Shown here: positions 7,926 through 15,829 of the stretch, one piece after another
Layout: each line of letters opens with the position of its first letter
Position numbering within the stretch: the stretch's first letter is position 1
The notes under the pieces: model-generated
What the model saw: the letters and a program-made list of their open reading frames with translations, nothing else
Database searches by the model: none
What the model was told of the DNA's origin: nothing
Assembly: GCA_020860445.1 (NCBI GenBank)
Contig: JAJBUH010000002.1
Span: forward strand, 1-32,124
Source of the DNA: Bacteroidales bacterium
GTDB taxonomy: Bacteria > Bacteroidota > Bacteroidia > Bacteroidales > Muribaculaceae
Reading direction: 5' to 3'
DNA: 32,124 nucleotides
Made by a program: the position numbers and the translations under genes

Positions 7926-9293
7926 GTGGAGACGACTACTAATACAACTATAAATGCAGCTGAAGCCCGAGCAAAGGCCGAACAGGCACTGCTTGAGATA
8001 CAGCCACGACGCACCGACAAGCAGATATGGGGCATTTATATTGCTCTGTGCCTGATATCGGTGGTTGAGCTATACAGCGCCTCGAGCCACGAAATCACAG
8101 CATCCAACGTGTTCGCTCCGGTGCTGCGCCATGTGATGTTCTTGATTGGCGGACTGGCCATCATGCTAATCTTGCAAAAGACTCACTATAGCAAATTCCT
8201 GAAATGGAGTTATCTGTTTGCCATATTGAGCGCTGTTGCCATGCTCTATACTTTGAAATACGGCGACTATATCAACGGCGCACGACGCAGTTTTTCGGTA
8301 GGCGGATTCTTTGCCATACAACCGGCTGAGATGGTCAAGATTTCGGCTGTGCTTGTGATAGCTGGCATCTTGTCGCGCTCGCAAATGCGCAAGAGCGCCG
8401 ATGTCACCACCCGAGGATTGATTCAGGTGACACTGTGCGTGCTGATGGCAAGCGGTTTGCTCTTTACCCAAGGCTTGACAAATACGCTGCTGCTGATGGC
8501 AATCAGCTTGTCGATGATGCTGATTGGCGGAGTGAGCTGGAAAAAGATGGGCATTGTGCTTGGCGTGTTCATCATCTTGGCGGGCTTTGGATTTGGAGTG
8601 AAATCGGTGATAGAGGGTTTCTCAAATCCCGAGGTCACCCAGGTGCAAAAAGAGTTGGTGGTGCCCGGCACCAATATCACTGTTGGAGTTGACAAGGTCG
8701 ATGATGGCAAGAAAAATTCTATTGGGCGCTGGTCGACCTGGGAAAATCGCGTGGCTCGCCATTTCAAAAGCGACAAATACAACGATCCCATATCTGACAT
8801 GAATCAGCAAGAGCAATATTCCTACATAGCTCAAGCTCACGGCGGTATCTTTGGGGTAATGCCCGGAAATTCCCGCGAGACAGCCCGACTGCCACTGGCA
8901 TTCTCTGATTACATCTACGCTATCGTAATCGAAGAGATGGGCCTATTGGGAGGACTGTTTGTGCTGGTGATGTACTTGTGGCTATTGGCGCGCGCTGGCC
9001 GCATAGCCAATCGATGCCAGACTGCCTATCCGGCCCTGCTGGTGATAGGCATGGCGGTGTTCATAGCTTTTCAGGCTATGGCCCACATGGCGATAGTCAC
9101 CGGGGTATTCCCGGTATCGGGGCAACCCCTGCCGCTGATATCCAAGGGAGGCACCTCGATATTGATAACGTCGATGGCTCTGGGTATTATGCTCAGTGTG
9201 AGTCGTTTTGCCGCTCGCAAGGGCAAAAAATCAGAGATACGTGATGAACTCTCGGCCCTCCCCGACGAGGTCAAAGCCGCCAACCCCACATAA
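7926..9293 (+). CDS. ftsW: SEDS peptidoglycan glycosyltransferase FtsW
   Basis: This 455-residue SEDS-family polytopic protein polymerises septal glycan strands from lipid II with FtsI. A 34-residue polar N-terminus is followed by about ten membrane helices. Family marks are YSASS after the first helix, NGARRSFSVGGFFAIQPAEMVK (the SEDS G-x-R-x(5)-G-x(5)-QPxEhxK block), and PVSGQPLPLISKGGTS near the C-terminus. The usual tryptophan in the G-x-R-W-i segment is replaced by serine. A long extracellular loop at about residues 235-300 is typical for Bacteroidetes. It starts with GTG, supported by the Shine-Dalgarno at 7915-7922. Heptamer repeats flank the gene on both sides. Confidence 0.95.
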   Translation: METTTNTTINAAEARAKAEQALLEIQPRRTDKQIWGIYIALCLISVVELYSASSHEITASNVFAPVLRHVMFLIGGLAIMLILQKTHYSKFLKWSYLFAILSAVAMLYTLKYGDYINGARRSFSVGGFFAIQPAEMVKISAVLVIAGILSRSQMRKSADVTTRGLIQVTLCVLMASGLLFTQGLTNTLLLMAISLSMMLIGGVSWKKMGIVLGVFIILAGFGFGVKSVIEGFSNPEVTQVQKELVVPGTNITVGVDKVDDGKKNSIGRWSTWENRVARHFKSDKYNDPISDMNQQEQYSYIAQAHGGIFGVMPGNSRETARLPLAFSDYIYAIVIEEMGLLGGLFVLVMYLWLLARAGRIANRCQTAYPALLVIGMAVFIAFQAMAHMAIVTGVFPVSGQPLPLISKGGTSILITSMALGIMLSVSRFAARKGKKSEIRDELSALPDEVKAANPT

Positions 9294-9294
9294 C

Positions 9295-9366
9295 AAGTCA
9301 AAAGTAATCAAGTCAAAAGTCAAAAGTGACAAGTCAAAAGTAATCAAACCAAAAATAACAAGTAAG
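9295..9366 (+). repeat. Heptamer array between ftsW and murG
   Basis: Tandem units AAGTCAA, AAGTAATC, AAGTCAA, AAGTCAA, AAGTGAC, AAGTCAA, AAGTAATC, AAACCAA, AAATAAC and AAGTAAG run directly from the ftsW stop. Two units are 8 nt and the rest 7. The first 25 nt are identical to 7891-7915. This is the reverse orientation of the TTGACTT arrays before mraY and ftsA. Confidence 0.85.
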
Positions 9367-9393
9367 GCAGCCAGCCGTATGTCGGCTACTGTT

Positions 9394-9414
9394 CTGGGCC
9401 ATTTAATGGCCCAG
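9394..9414 (+). other. Perfect hairpin in the murG leader
   Basis: CTGGGCCAT, loop TTA, ATGGCCCAG form a 9-bp perfect stem 16 nt before the murG ATG. A weaker 5-bp hairpin (AGCCG, loop, CGGCT) lies just before it at 9373-9387. No T-run follows, so this is more likely an mRNA stability, processing or translation-control structure than a terminator. Confidence 0.55.
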
Positions 9415-9430
9415 CCAATAAAATAAGAAT

Positions 9431-10534
9431 ATGCGAGCCTTAATAAGCGGAGGAGGCACCGGCGGACACATTTTCCCCGCCCTCTCAATAGCAAATGCAC
9501 TGCGACGCCGCTACCCCAATGTGGAGATCCTGTTTGTGGGGGCGGAAAATCGCATGGAGATGCAGCGGGTACCCGCTGCCGGTTACGAAATAATAGGTCT
9601 GCCGGTGGCAGGCTTTGACCGTAAGCGCCCTTGGCGAAATATCAAGGTGCTGTGGCTGCTCTGGAAGTCGATGCGCAAGGCCAAAAAGGTGGTGCGCGAC
9701 TTCCATCCCGACATAGCCATAGGCGTGGGCGGCTTTGCCAGCGGCCCAACCCTCAAGGCTGCCCAGAAAGCCGGAGTACCTACACTGCTGCAAGAGCAAA
9801 ATTCCTATCCCGGGGTCACCAACAAGATATTGGCTAAGAATGCCGAGGCTATATGTGTGGCTTACGAGGGATTGGAAACTTTCTTTCCCGGTGAGAAGAT
9901 TATCCTCACTGGCAATCCGGTGCGCAAGGATCTCACTTCTTGCCCATTTAATACGCGCGAAGCCAAGGCTCATCTCGGATTCGACCCAGAGAAACCCTTG
10001 GTGCTTGTGGTGGGAGGCAGCTTAGGAGCTCGCACCATCAATCAGAGCATGAAAGCCGGCCTCGACAAATTCGCCAAGGCTGGGGTGCAAGTCCTATGGC
10101 AGACCGGCCAATACGGAGCCGAGGAATGGGCCAAAGCAGCCGCTGATGTGCCTCTGGTCGAGGCTACCCAATTCATAACAGACATGGCTACCGCATATCG
10201 GGCTGCCGACTTGGTAGTGGCACGCGCCGGTGCCGGAACAATCAGCGAACTCGAAATCTTGGGCAAACCCACAATCTTGGTGCCATCGCCCAATGTGGCT
10301 GAGGACCATCAGCGCAAAAACGCCAAGGCTCTGGCTGACCGTGGAGCTGCGGTGATGATTCTCGATATCGATGCTCCAGCACAGATGGTCGACAAGGCCA
10401 TCGAGTTGGTCAAGGATAATGAGGCCCTGTATGAGTTGGGCGAAAATATTGAGAAGCTGGCATTGCCAGACGCTGATGAAAAGATAGTAGATATAATTAC
10501 ACAGATATGGAAGCAAAAAGGGTGTATTTCGTAG
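9431..10534 (+). CDS. murG: UDP-GlcNAc--lipid I N-acetylglucosaminyltransferase MurG
   Basis: This 367-residue GT28 enzyme works on the inner face of the membrane and adds GlcNAc to lipid I, giving lipid II. The N-terminus has the signature GGGTGGHIFPA (about residues 7-17). GVGGFASGPTLKAA and LQEQNSYPGVTNK are standard, as are the C-terminal donor-site motifs VVGGSLGARTIN, ARAGAGTISEL and PSPNVAEDHQRKNA. Length is normal. The ATG lies just after the hairpin at 9394-9414. The 3' end overlaps murC by 28 nt. Confidence 0.97.
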   Translation: MRALISGGGTGGHIFPALSIANALRRRYPNVEILFVGAENRMEMQRVPAAGYEIIGLPVAGFDRKRPWRNIKVLWLLWKSMRKAKKVVRDFHPDIAIGVGGFASGPTLKAAQKAGVPTLLQEQNSYPGVTNKILAKNAEAICVAYEGLETFFPGEKIILTGNPVRKDLTSCPFNTREAKAHLGFDPEKPLVLVVGGSLGARTINQSMKAGLDKFAKAGVQVLWQTGQYGAEEWAKAAADVPLVEATQFITDMATAYRAADLVVARAGAGTISELEILGKPTILVPSPNVAEDHQRKNAKALADRGAAVMILDIDAPAQMVDKAIELVKDNEALYELGENIEKLALPDADEKIVDIITQIWKQKGCIS

Positions 10535-11880
10535 GAATAGGCGGCATAGGCATGGCCGCTCTCGCCCGCTATTATTTGTCAAAGGGATACTCGGTGGCTG
10601 GATACGACCGGGCACCCTCGGCTCTTACCCACGCTCTCGAACACGAAGGCGCTGTCATAAGCTATGAAGATTCGCTTGAGGCTATACCCGAGGAGTTTCG
10701 CACCCCCGGTAGCGCTCTGGTAGTCTACACTCCGGCGGTGCATCCCGGCAACGTGCCACTCGATTATTTCAACGCCCATCAGTTCCCGGTGCTGAAACGC
10801 TCGGCTGTGCTCGGCCTCATCACCAAGGGCTCAAAGGGCCTGTGCTTTGCCGGCACTCATGGCAAGACCACAACCTCGTCGATGGCTGCCCATATATTGC
10901 ACAATTCGCCGGTTGGTTGCAACGCATTCCTTGGTGGCATACTGCGCAATTATGACAGCAATCTGCTGCTGAGCGACACATCGCCATACTCAGTGATTGA
11001 GGCTGACGAGTATGACCGCTCATTCCATACCCTGATGCCCTATATCGCAGTGATTACTGCTACCGACCCCGACCATCTCGATGTCTACGGCAATGAGGAG
11101 AATTATCTTGAGAGTTTTGCTCACTTCACTGAGTTGATACGCCCCGATGGTTACCTGATTATCCACGAGGGCCTCAAGCTCAAGCCGCGTCCTGCCGCTA
11201 CGGTCAAGACTTATACTTACAGCCGCGACCATGGCGATTTCCATGCTGAGAATGTGTGCTATGGCAATGGCACTATCGTCTTCGACTTTGTGGCTCCCGA
11301 CACTGTGATTCGCGATGTCGAGCTGGGCGTGCCAGTCGAGATCAATATCGAAAACGCCATCGCCGCTATGGCTGCTTGCCATCTCACGGGCCAGGCGTCG
11401 GAGGAATGCATGCGCTGCGCTATGGCTACATTCCAGGGCGCCGAGCGCCGCTTCCAGTTCATGCTCAAGGAGCCGGGCCAGAATGGCCGCGTAATCATAG
11501 ATGACTATGCCCACCACCCTGATGAGCTGAAAACCAGCATTCGCTCGGTGCGCCAGCTCTATCCCGACCGTAAACTCACTGTGGCTTTCCAGCCCCATCT
11601 CTATAGCCGCACCCGTGATTTCGCACCGCAGTTCGCTGAGGCTCTGTCGATGGCCGACGAGGTGGTGCTCACCGATTTGTACCCAGCTCGCGAGGCCCCA
11701 ATCCCCGGAATTTCGTCAAAAACTATCTTCGATTTGGTAAATTGTCGAGAAAAATCGTTAATTTCCAAAGAAGATTTTGTAAAGACGATGAAAAATCGTA
11801 ACTTTGAAGTCTTATTATCGTTGGGGGCTGGAGATTTGTCGACATATCTGCCCCAATTAGTGAAGGAACTTAAGAATTGA
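10507..11880 (+). CDS. murC: UDP-N-acetylmuramate--L-alanine ligase MurC
   Basis: This 457-residue ligase adds the first amino acid, L-Ala, to UDP-MurNAc. Motifs are the nucleotide-fold opening VYFVGIGGIGM (10-15 is GIGGIG), the P-loop GTHGKTTTS (116-124), EADEYDRSF, TDPDHLD, RRFQ, the IIDDYAHHP signature and FQPHLYSRT. Length is typical. It begins inside murG (28-nt overlap) and its stop overlaps the TTG start of ftsQ as TTGA, so murG-murC-ftsQ are probably translated in a coupled way. Confidence 0.97.
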   Translation: MEAKRVYFVGIGGIGMAALARYYLSKGYSVAGYDRAPSALTHALEHEGAVISYEDSLEAIPEEFRTPGSALVVYTPAVHPGNVPLDYFNAHQFPVLKRSAVLGLITKGSKGLCFAGTHGKTTTSSMAAHILHNSPVGCNAFLGGILRNYDSNLLLSDTSPYSVIEADEYDRSFHTLMPYIAVITATDPDHLDVYGNEENYLESFAHFTELIRPDGYLIIHEGLKLKPRPAATVKTYTYSRDHGDFHAENVCYGNGTIVFDFVAPDTVIRDVELGVPVEINIENAIAAMAACHLTGQASEECMRCAMATFQGAERRFQFMLKEPGQNGRVIIDDYAHHPDELKTSIRSVRQLYPDRKLTVAFQPHLYSRTRDFAPQFAEALSMADEVVLTDLYPAREAPIPGISSKTIFDLVNCREKSLISKEDFVKTMKNRNFEVLLSLGAGDLSTYLPQLVKELKN

Positions 11881-12722
11881 CTAAGCAAGGAGTAATAAGA
11901 TGCGTGTTGTCGCTGTTGCTCACGGCCTATCTGGTTGTGGCCCTTTGCTACGCTTCGCAGCAGGCAGCGGCCGACCCCTACCGAGCCCTCAAGATTTATG
12001 TTGAGGGCAATTCGGCAGGCGGTTTTGTCACGCCCGATGACATACGCCACGAGCTCGGCTCGCTCAGCCGCGACATCACTCGCCTGCCAGCCGATTCGAT
12101 CAACACTCTGGCGATTGAGAAGCGCATCCTTGCCATGGACAATATCGAAACCGCCAATTGCGTGGTGCTCAACAATCGCACTCTTGCCCTGACCGTTGAG
12201 CCGTTGGTGCCGGCCGCTCGCATATTCGACACATCGACTGGTTCTAATTTCTACATCAACCGCTCGGGCAAGCGCATGAAGGCCAATGCTCGCTATCGCC
12301 TCGATGCCCCAGTGGTGGTGGGTCGATTCAGCGACAAAGTACAGCCGACCGATGCCCTGCCAGTGATTGATTACATTAACTCGCGCCAGGATCTCACGGA
12401 TTTGGTCAGTTCGATCAAGGTTACCCCCAAGGGCGACATTCTGTTGATTCCTCGCATTCGCGGCCATGTGATAAATTTTGGAGATTCGTCAGACATCGCC
12501 AACAAATTTGACCGCTTGCTGGCGTTTTATCGCCAAGTGATGCCCGTCAAGGGCTGGGAGTATTACGATACCCTGTCGGTGAAATGGCGAGGCCAGGTAG
12601 TGGCTAAACAGCGCAACAAGGCCCTGGAGCCGCAGCCTGACCTGGTGGGCGATGAGGAATACATTGATGATCCCGGCACCATGATGGCCACCACCGATAG
12701 TCCCCTCACCGATATGCAATAG
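11877..12722 (+). CDS. ftsQ: Cell division protein FtsQ
   Basis: This 281-residue bitopic protein has a short basic N-tail, one membrane helix (CVLSLLLTAYLVVALCYAS, about residues 9-27), then a periplasmic POTRA-like region beginning KIYVEGNSAGGFVTPDDIRH. The C-terminal block YYDTLSVKWRGQVVAKQR is characteristic of Bacteroidetes FtsQ. FtsQ links the early Z-ring complex with FtsL/FtsB and FtsW/FtsI. The start is uncertain. The given TTG overlaps the murC stop (TTGA) and keeps the basic residues before the helix. AAGGAG at 11887-11892 could instead serve GTG 11904. The ATG at 11900 is out of frame. ddl, found here in proteobacteria, is absent. Confidence 0.88.
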   Translation: MTKQGVIRCVLSLLLTAYLVVALCYASQQAAADPYRALKIYVEGNSAGGFVTPDDIRHELGSLSRDITRLPADSINTLAIEKRILAMDNIETANCVVLNNRTLALTVEPLVPAARIFDTSTGSNFYINRSGKRMKANARYRLDAPVVVGRFSDKVQPTDALPVIDYINSRQDLTDLVSSIKVTPKGDILLIPRIRGHVINFGDSSDIANKFDRLLAFYRQVMPVKGWEYYDTLSVKWRGQVVAKQRNKALEPQPDLVGDEEYIDDPGTMMATTDSPLTDMQ

Positions 12723-12737
12723 GTACATTATGATTTA

Positions 12738-12834
12738 TCACTCTTAACTTATCACTCTTGACTTCTAACTTCTCCTCTTGACTTTTGACTTTTGACTTTT
12801 GACTTGTTACTCTTGACTTTTGACTTTTGACTTG
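12738..12834 (+). repeat. Fourteen-unit heptanucleotide array between ftsQ and ftsA
   Basis: The spacer is an almost unbroken heptad run. In order the units are TCACTCT, TAACTTA, TCACTCT, TGACTTC, TAACTTC, a 6-nt TCCTCT, TGACTTT three times, TGACTTG, TTACTCT, TGACTTT twice and TGACTTG. Consensus is TNACTYT with ACT fixed at positions 3-5. It ends 3 nt before the ftsA ATG, so the whole ribosome docking region of ftsA is repeat sequence. Confidence 0.9.
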
Positions 12835-12837
12835 TTT

Positions 12838-14325
12838 ATGGACAATAGATACATAATAGCATTAGAGCTCTCTGGCTCACAAGTAAAAGGCGCTGCGGCC
12901 ACTATCAACTCTACGCCCGCCTATTCGCAATTTGCCATCCCCGTCGTCGAGGCTATCGCCTGTGAGGATAAGGTCAATTGCGTGCAGTACGGGCGTGTGC
13001 AAAATCTCATTGAGGCTGCCAAGGATGTTAATTATGTGGTGAAGAAACTTGAGAACGATCCCAAGCTCAAAGGCGGAAAAGTCATTGCCGCTTATGTGGG
13101 CATCAGCGGTCGTTCGCTCGGCTCGGTCCAAACCACGGCTGAACTGTATCTGCCCAGTGAAATGGAGATTACCGCCAACATAGTTAAGCAACTTGAACAA
13201 GAGGCCGCTAAGGGATTGGATGCCGATAGGAAGCCTCTGAGGATAGTGCCTCGCAAATTCTATGTTGACAACCAGGTTAATCCTAATCCGGTGGGCGCTC
13301 TGGGCTCAAAGCTCAAGGGCGAATACACTGTTGTGACTTGCAACAAGGCCAACCTGCGCAATCTGGAGATGCTGTTTGGCGACCGCTTGCAGCTCACTGT
13401 GCGCGAGTATGTGGTGACACCGCTCGCCGTGGCCGACCTATTGCTGAGCCAGGAAGAGCGCCAGTTGGGCTGCATGCTCGTGGATATGGGCGCTCAGACC
13501 ACTACCATATCGATTTACAAGGACCGCGCTCTGCAGTATCTGGCCACTCTGCCGCTTGGCTCGCAGAATATAACACGCGACATAGCCATGGGCCTCAATA
13601 TCATCGAGGAGCGTGCTGAGATGGCAAAATGCCATCAGGGCAACGCTATGGCCGATTCTATGGAATCGGCCTCGGATGAGAATGCCAAGATCAATTGCTA
13701 TGTGCAAGCGCGCATTGGCGAAATCAATGCCAATATCTATGCCCAGATAGGCTATGCCGGATTCAAGCCTACTGACTTGGCCGGAGGCATCATAATCACT
13801 GGCCGTGGCTCTAAGCTGCGCAATTTTGACATGGCCCTTGAAAACAAGACAAAGATGAAGGTGCGCCGCGCCTCAATCCCCAACACTATCACAGTGCAAG
13901 ACCGAGGCATCGATTCTGCCGACTTCGCTTCGCTCTTGGCCATTGTGTTGCAAGCCTCAAAGACTACAGATGTTGGGGGTTGCGTCAAGGCTCCCGAGCC
14001 AGCTGATATCAGCCTGGAGGAAAAGCCGGCATTTGGAGCTGGCCCGTCGCCTGTCCACGAAGAGGACAACAACGATGACGGTTGGGACAACGATGACGAG
14101 GAGAATGCCCAAATTGACGAGCGTCGTGAGCGCGCAATGCGTCGCAAAGCCGAGAAAGAGGCTGCCAAGCGCGCCAAGGAGGAGCAGAAAAGACGTGAGC
14201 GGGAGGAGCGCGAACTCGCGCGCCAGCAGCGTCCACGCTCGTCGGCTCTCGATTGGCTCAGAAACAAGATATACCAGGTGACCGCCTCAAACGATGATGA
14301 GGATGCCAACCTCGATGACAATTAA
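12838..14325 (+). CDS. ftsA: Cell division actin-like protein FtsA
   Basis: This 495-residue actin-fold ATPase tethers FtsZ filaments to the inner membrane. The N-terminal phosphate-1 region reads IALELSGSQVKGA, the SHS2/1C insert contains AYVGISGRS, the phosphate-2 motif is MLVDMGAQTTTISIY, and the adenosine motif is GGIIITGRGSKLRN. After the actin core comes an acidic then strongly basic, probably helical linker (about 410-470, rich in E, K and R). It ends near an amphipathic helix, SALDWLRNKIYQV, the likely membrane-binding element, and a further acidic tail. ATG 12838 is preferred over a TTG at 12820 that lies inside the repeat array. No Shine-Dalgarno is visible. Confidence 0.95.
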   Translation: MDNRYIIALELSGSQVKGAAATINSTPAYSQFAIPVVEAIACEDKVNCVQYGRVQNLIEAAKDVNYVVKKLENDPKLKGGKVIAAYVGISGRSLGSVQTTAELYLPSEMEITANIVKQLEQEAAKGLDADRKPLRIVPRKFYVDNQVNPNPVGALGSKLKGEYTVVTCNKANLRNLEMLFGDRLQLTVREYVVTPLAVADLLLSQEERQLGCMLVDMGAQTTTISIYKDRALQYLATLPLGSQNITRDIAMGLNIIEERAEMAKCHQGNAMADSMESASDENAKINCYVQARIGEINANIYAQIGYAGFKPTDLAGGIIITGRGSKLRNFDMALENKTKMKVRRASIPNTITVQDRGIDSADFASLLAIVLQASKTTDVGGCVKAPEPADISLEEKPAFGAGPSPVHEEDNNDDGWDNDDEENAQIDERRERAMRRKAEKEAAKRAKEEQKRREREERELARQQRPRSSALDWLRNKIYQVTASNDDEDANLDDN

Positions 14326-14373
14326 CCAAAATTATAGGGAATATTGAATATCCCCTCCCCTCTATATAGTTAT

Positions 14374-14401
14374 TCACTATTCACTATTCACTATTACTTT
14401 A
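14374..14401 (+). repeat. TCACTAT heptamer repeat before ftsZ
   Basis: Three exact TCACTAT units (14374-14394) plus TACTTTA precede the ftsZ ATG by 5 nt. The unit differs from the TGACTTT arrays but keeps heptad length and ACT at positions 3-5. An imperfect hairpin (GGGAATATT / AATATCCC, 14337-14354) lies upstream in the same ftsA-ftsZ spacer. Confidence 0.75.
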
Positions 14402-14406
14402 AGTAT

Positions 14407-15771
14407 ATGACTTCCGAAGATATAAGCAGCACCCACGACTTCTCGTTGGGCCCCGTTGCCTCCTCAGCAAATTCCTATTCGCCCCAAAAGATCAAGGTGA
14501 TCGGCGTGGGCGGCGGTGGCAACAATGCCATTGACCACATGTACAATATGGGCGTGAGGAATGTGTCGTTTATCGTGGCCAATACTGATAGGCAGGCGTT
14601 GGCTAATTCGCCTGTGCCCACCAAGGTGCTCCTGGGTCCCACTACCCTGAGGGGTCGAGGCGCTGGCAACCGCCCCGAGCGTGCCCGCATGGCGGCCGAG
14701 GAGAGTGCCCAGGACATCGACAATCTGTTTGACGATGATACCGATATGGTGTTTATCACCGCCGGCATGGGCGGTGGCACTGGCACTGGCGCCTCGCCGG
14801 TGATAGCCCGCATAGCCAGAGAGAGGGGCCTCCTCACCATTGGCATTGTCACTATTCCATTCCTGTTTGAGGGCCAGCGCAAAATCCTTAAGGCTCTGGA
14901 TGGCGCTAATGAGATGAGCAAGTATGTCGATGCCCTGTTGGTGATCAACAACGAGCGCTTGTCTGAGATTTACAAAGAGCTTGACTTCCTCAATGCTTTT
15001 GGTAAGGCCGATGATATCCTATCGATGGCCGCTATCAGCATCTCTGAGATTGTGACATGCGACGGCTACATCAACCTCGACTTCAACGATGTTGACAACA
15101 CTCTGCGCGATGGTGGCACGGCCATCATCTCGACTGGTTATGGCGAGGGCGAGAATCGTGTGCGCAAGGCTATCGATGATGCCCTACACTCGCCGTTGCT
15201 GCGCAACACCGACATCTTTGGCAGTCGCAAGCTGCTCTTTAATCTCTATTTCTCAAGAGATGCCGACGACAAGTTTAAGATTGACGAGACCAAGCAGATC
15301 ACTGAGTTTATCTCAAACATCGACAAGGATGTTGATGTGATTTGGGGTGTGGCATTTGACGAGACTCTTGGCAACAAGGTTAAATTCACCATCCTCGCTG
15401 CTGGCTTTGATGTGACTATCTCAGACGAGAATGTGATTAAGGGCACTGACGTGGCAGATGGACGCGTTGAGAGCGATGAGATAGCTCGCAAGACCGAGCA
15501 GCGCTTGGTGCAAGAGTATGGCTCCAAGATGGATGATTTCAATATCAAGAAGGAGGAGCAGAAATACATCATCCTCAAACCAGAGCAATTTGATGATGAC
15601 CGCATGATTGAAATCATCGAGCAAAATCCCGCCTACAATCGCAGCCGCGAGGTCAAGCAAGCCATCGCCTCAGCCGCCTCAGCCAATCCCAAACCTGCCT
15701 CCAACCCCCAATCTTCCAATCCTTCCTTCCAATCTGGAAGCAAGACCACCATCAGTTTCGACGACTTCTAA
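14407..15771 (+). CDS. ftsZ: Cell division GTPase FtsZ
   Basis: This 454-residue tubulin homologue polymerises into the Z-ring. The GTP-binding domain has IGVGGGGNNAI near residue 35, the tubulin signature GMGGGTGTGASP, and the T7 loop NLDFNDVDN, which completes the GTPase site of the neighbouring subunit. A disordered proline/serine/asparagine-rich linker follows (ASAASANPKPASNPQSS), ending in the C-terminal peptide TTISFDDF, the likely FtsA-binding tail. ATG 14407 is chosen over the open upstream extension to 14344, which encodes only spacer-like sequence. It ends the dcw cluster and is followed by a hairpin terminator. Confidence 0.98.
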   Translation: MTSEDISSTHDFSLGPVASSANSYSPQKIKVIGVGGGGNNAIDHMYNMGVRNVSFIVANTDRQALANSPVPTKVLLGPTTLRGRGAGNRPERARMAAEESAQDIDNLFDDDTDMVFITAGMGGGTGTGASPVIARIARERGLLTIGIVTIPFLFEGQRKILKALDGANEMSKYVDALLVINNERLSEIYKELDFLNAFGKADDILSMAAISISEIVTCDGYINLDFNDVDNTLRDGGTAIISTGYGEGENRVRKAIDDALHSPLLRNTDIFGSRKLLFNLYFSRDADDKFKIDETKQITEFISNIDKDVDVIWGVAFDETLGNKVKFTILAAGFDVTISDENVIKGTDVADGRVESDEIARKTEQRLVQEYGSKMDDFNIKKEEQKYIILKPEQFDDDRMIEIIEQNPAYNRSREVKQAIASAASANPKPASNPQSSNPSFQSGSKTTISFDDF

Positions 15772-15790
15772 ATCATCCCTTACAAAACTA

Positions 15791-15817
15791 CGAGCGAGGC
15801 CTATTAGGTCTCGCTCG
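15791..15817. terminator. Hairpin terminator after ftsZ, shared with the opposing island
   Basis: CGAGCGAGGCCT, loop ATT, AGGTCTCGCTCG form a 12-bp stem with one G-U pair. On the + strand a T-rich stretch follows, ending ftsZ. On the - strand TAGTTTTG follows, ending the frameshifted gene whose stop is at 15830. The same hairpin plus its CAAAACTA flank recurs at 17576-17610. Confidence 0.75.
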
Positions 15818-15829
15818 TCTAATCTTTCT

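Noticed and set aside
11601-12467. 288-codon - strand frame across murC and ftsQ
   Set aside because: It is antisense to two overlapping dcw genes, with no recognisable protein features.
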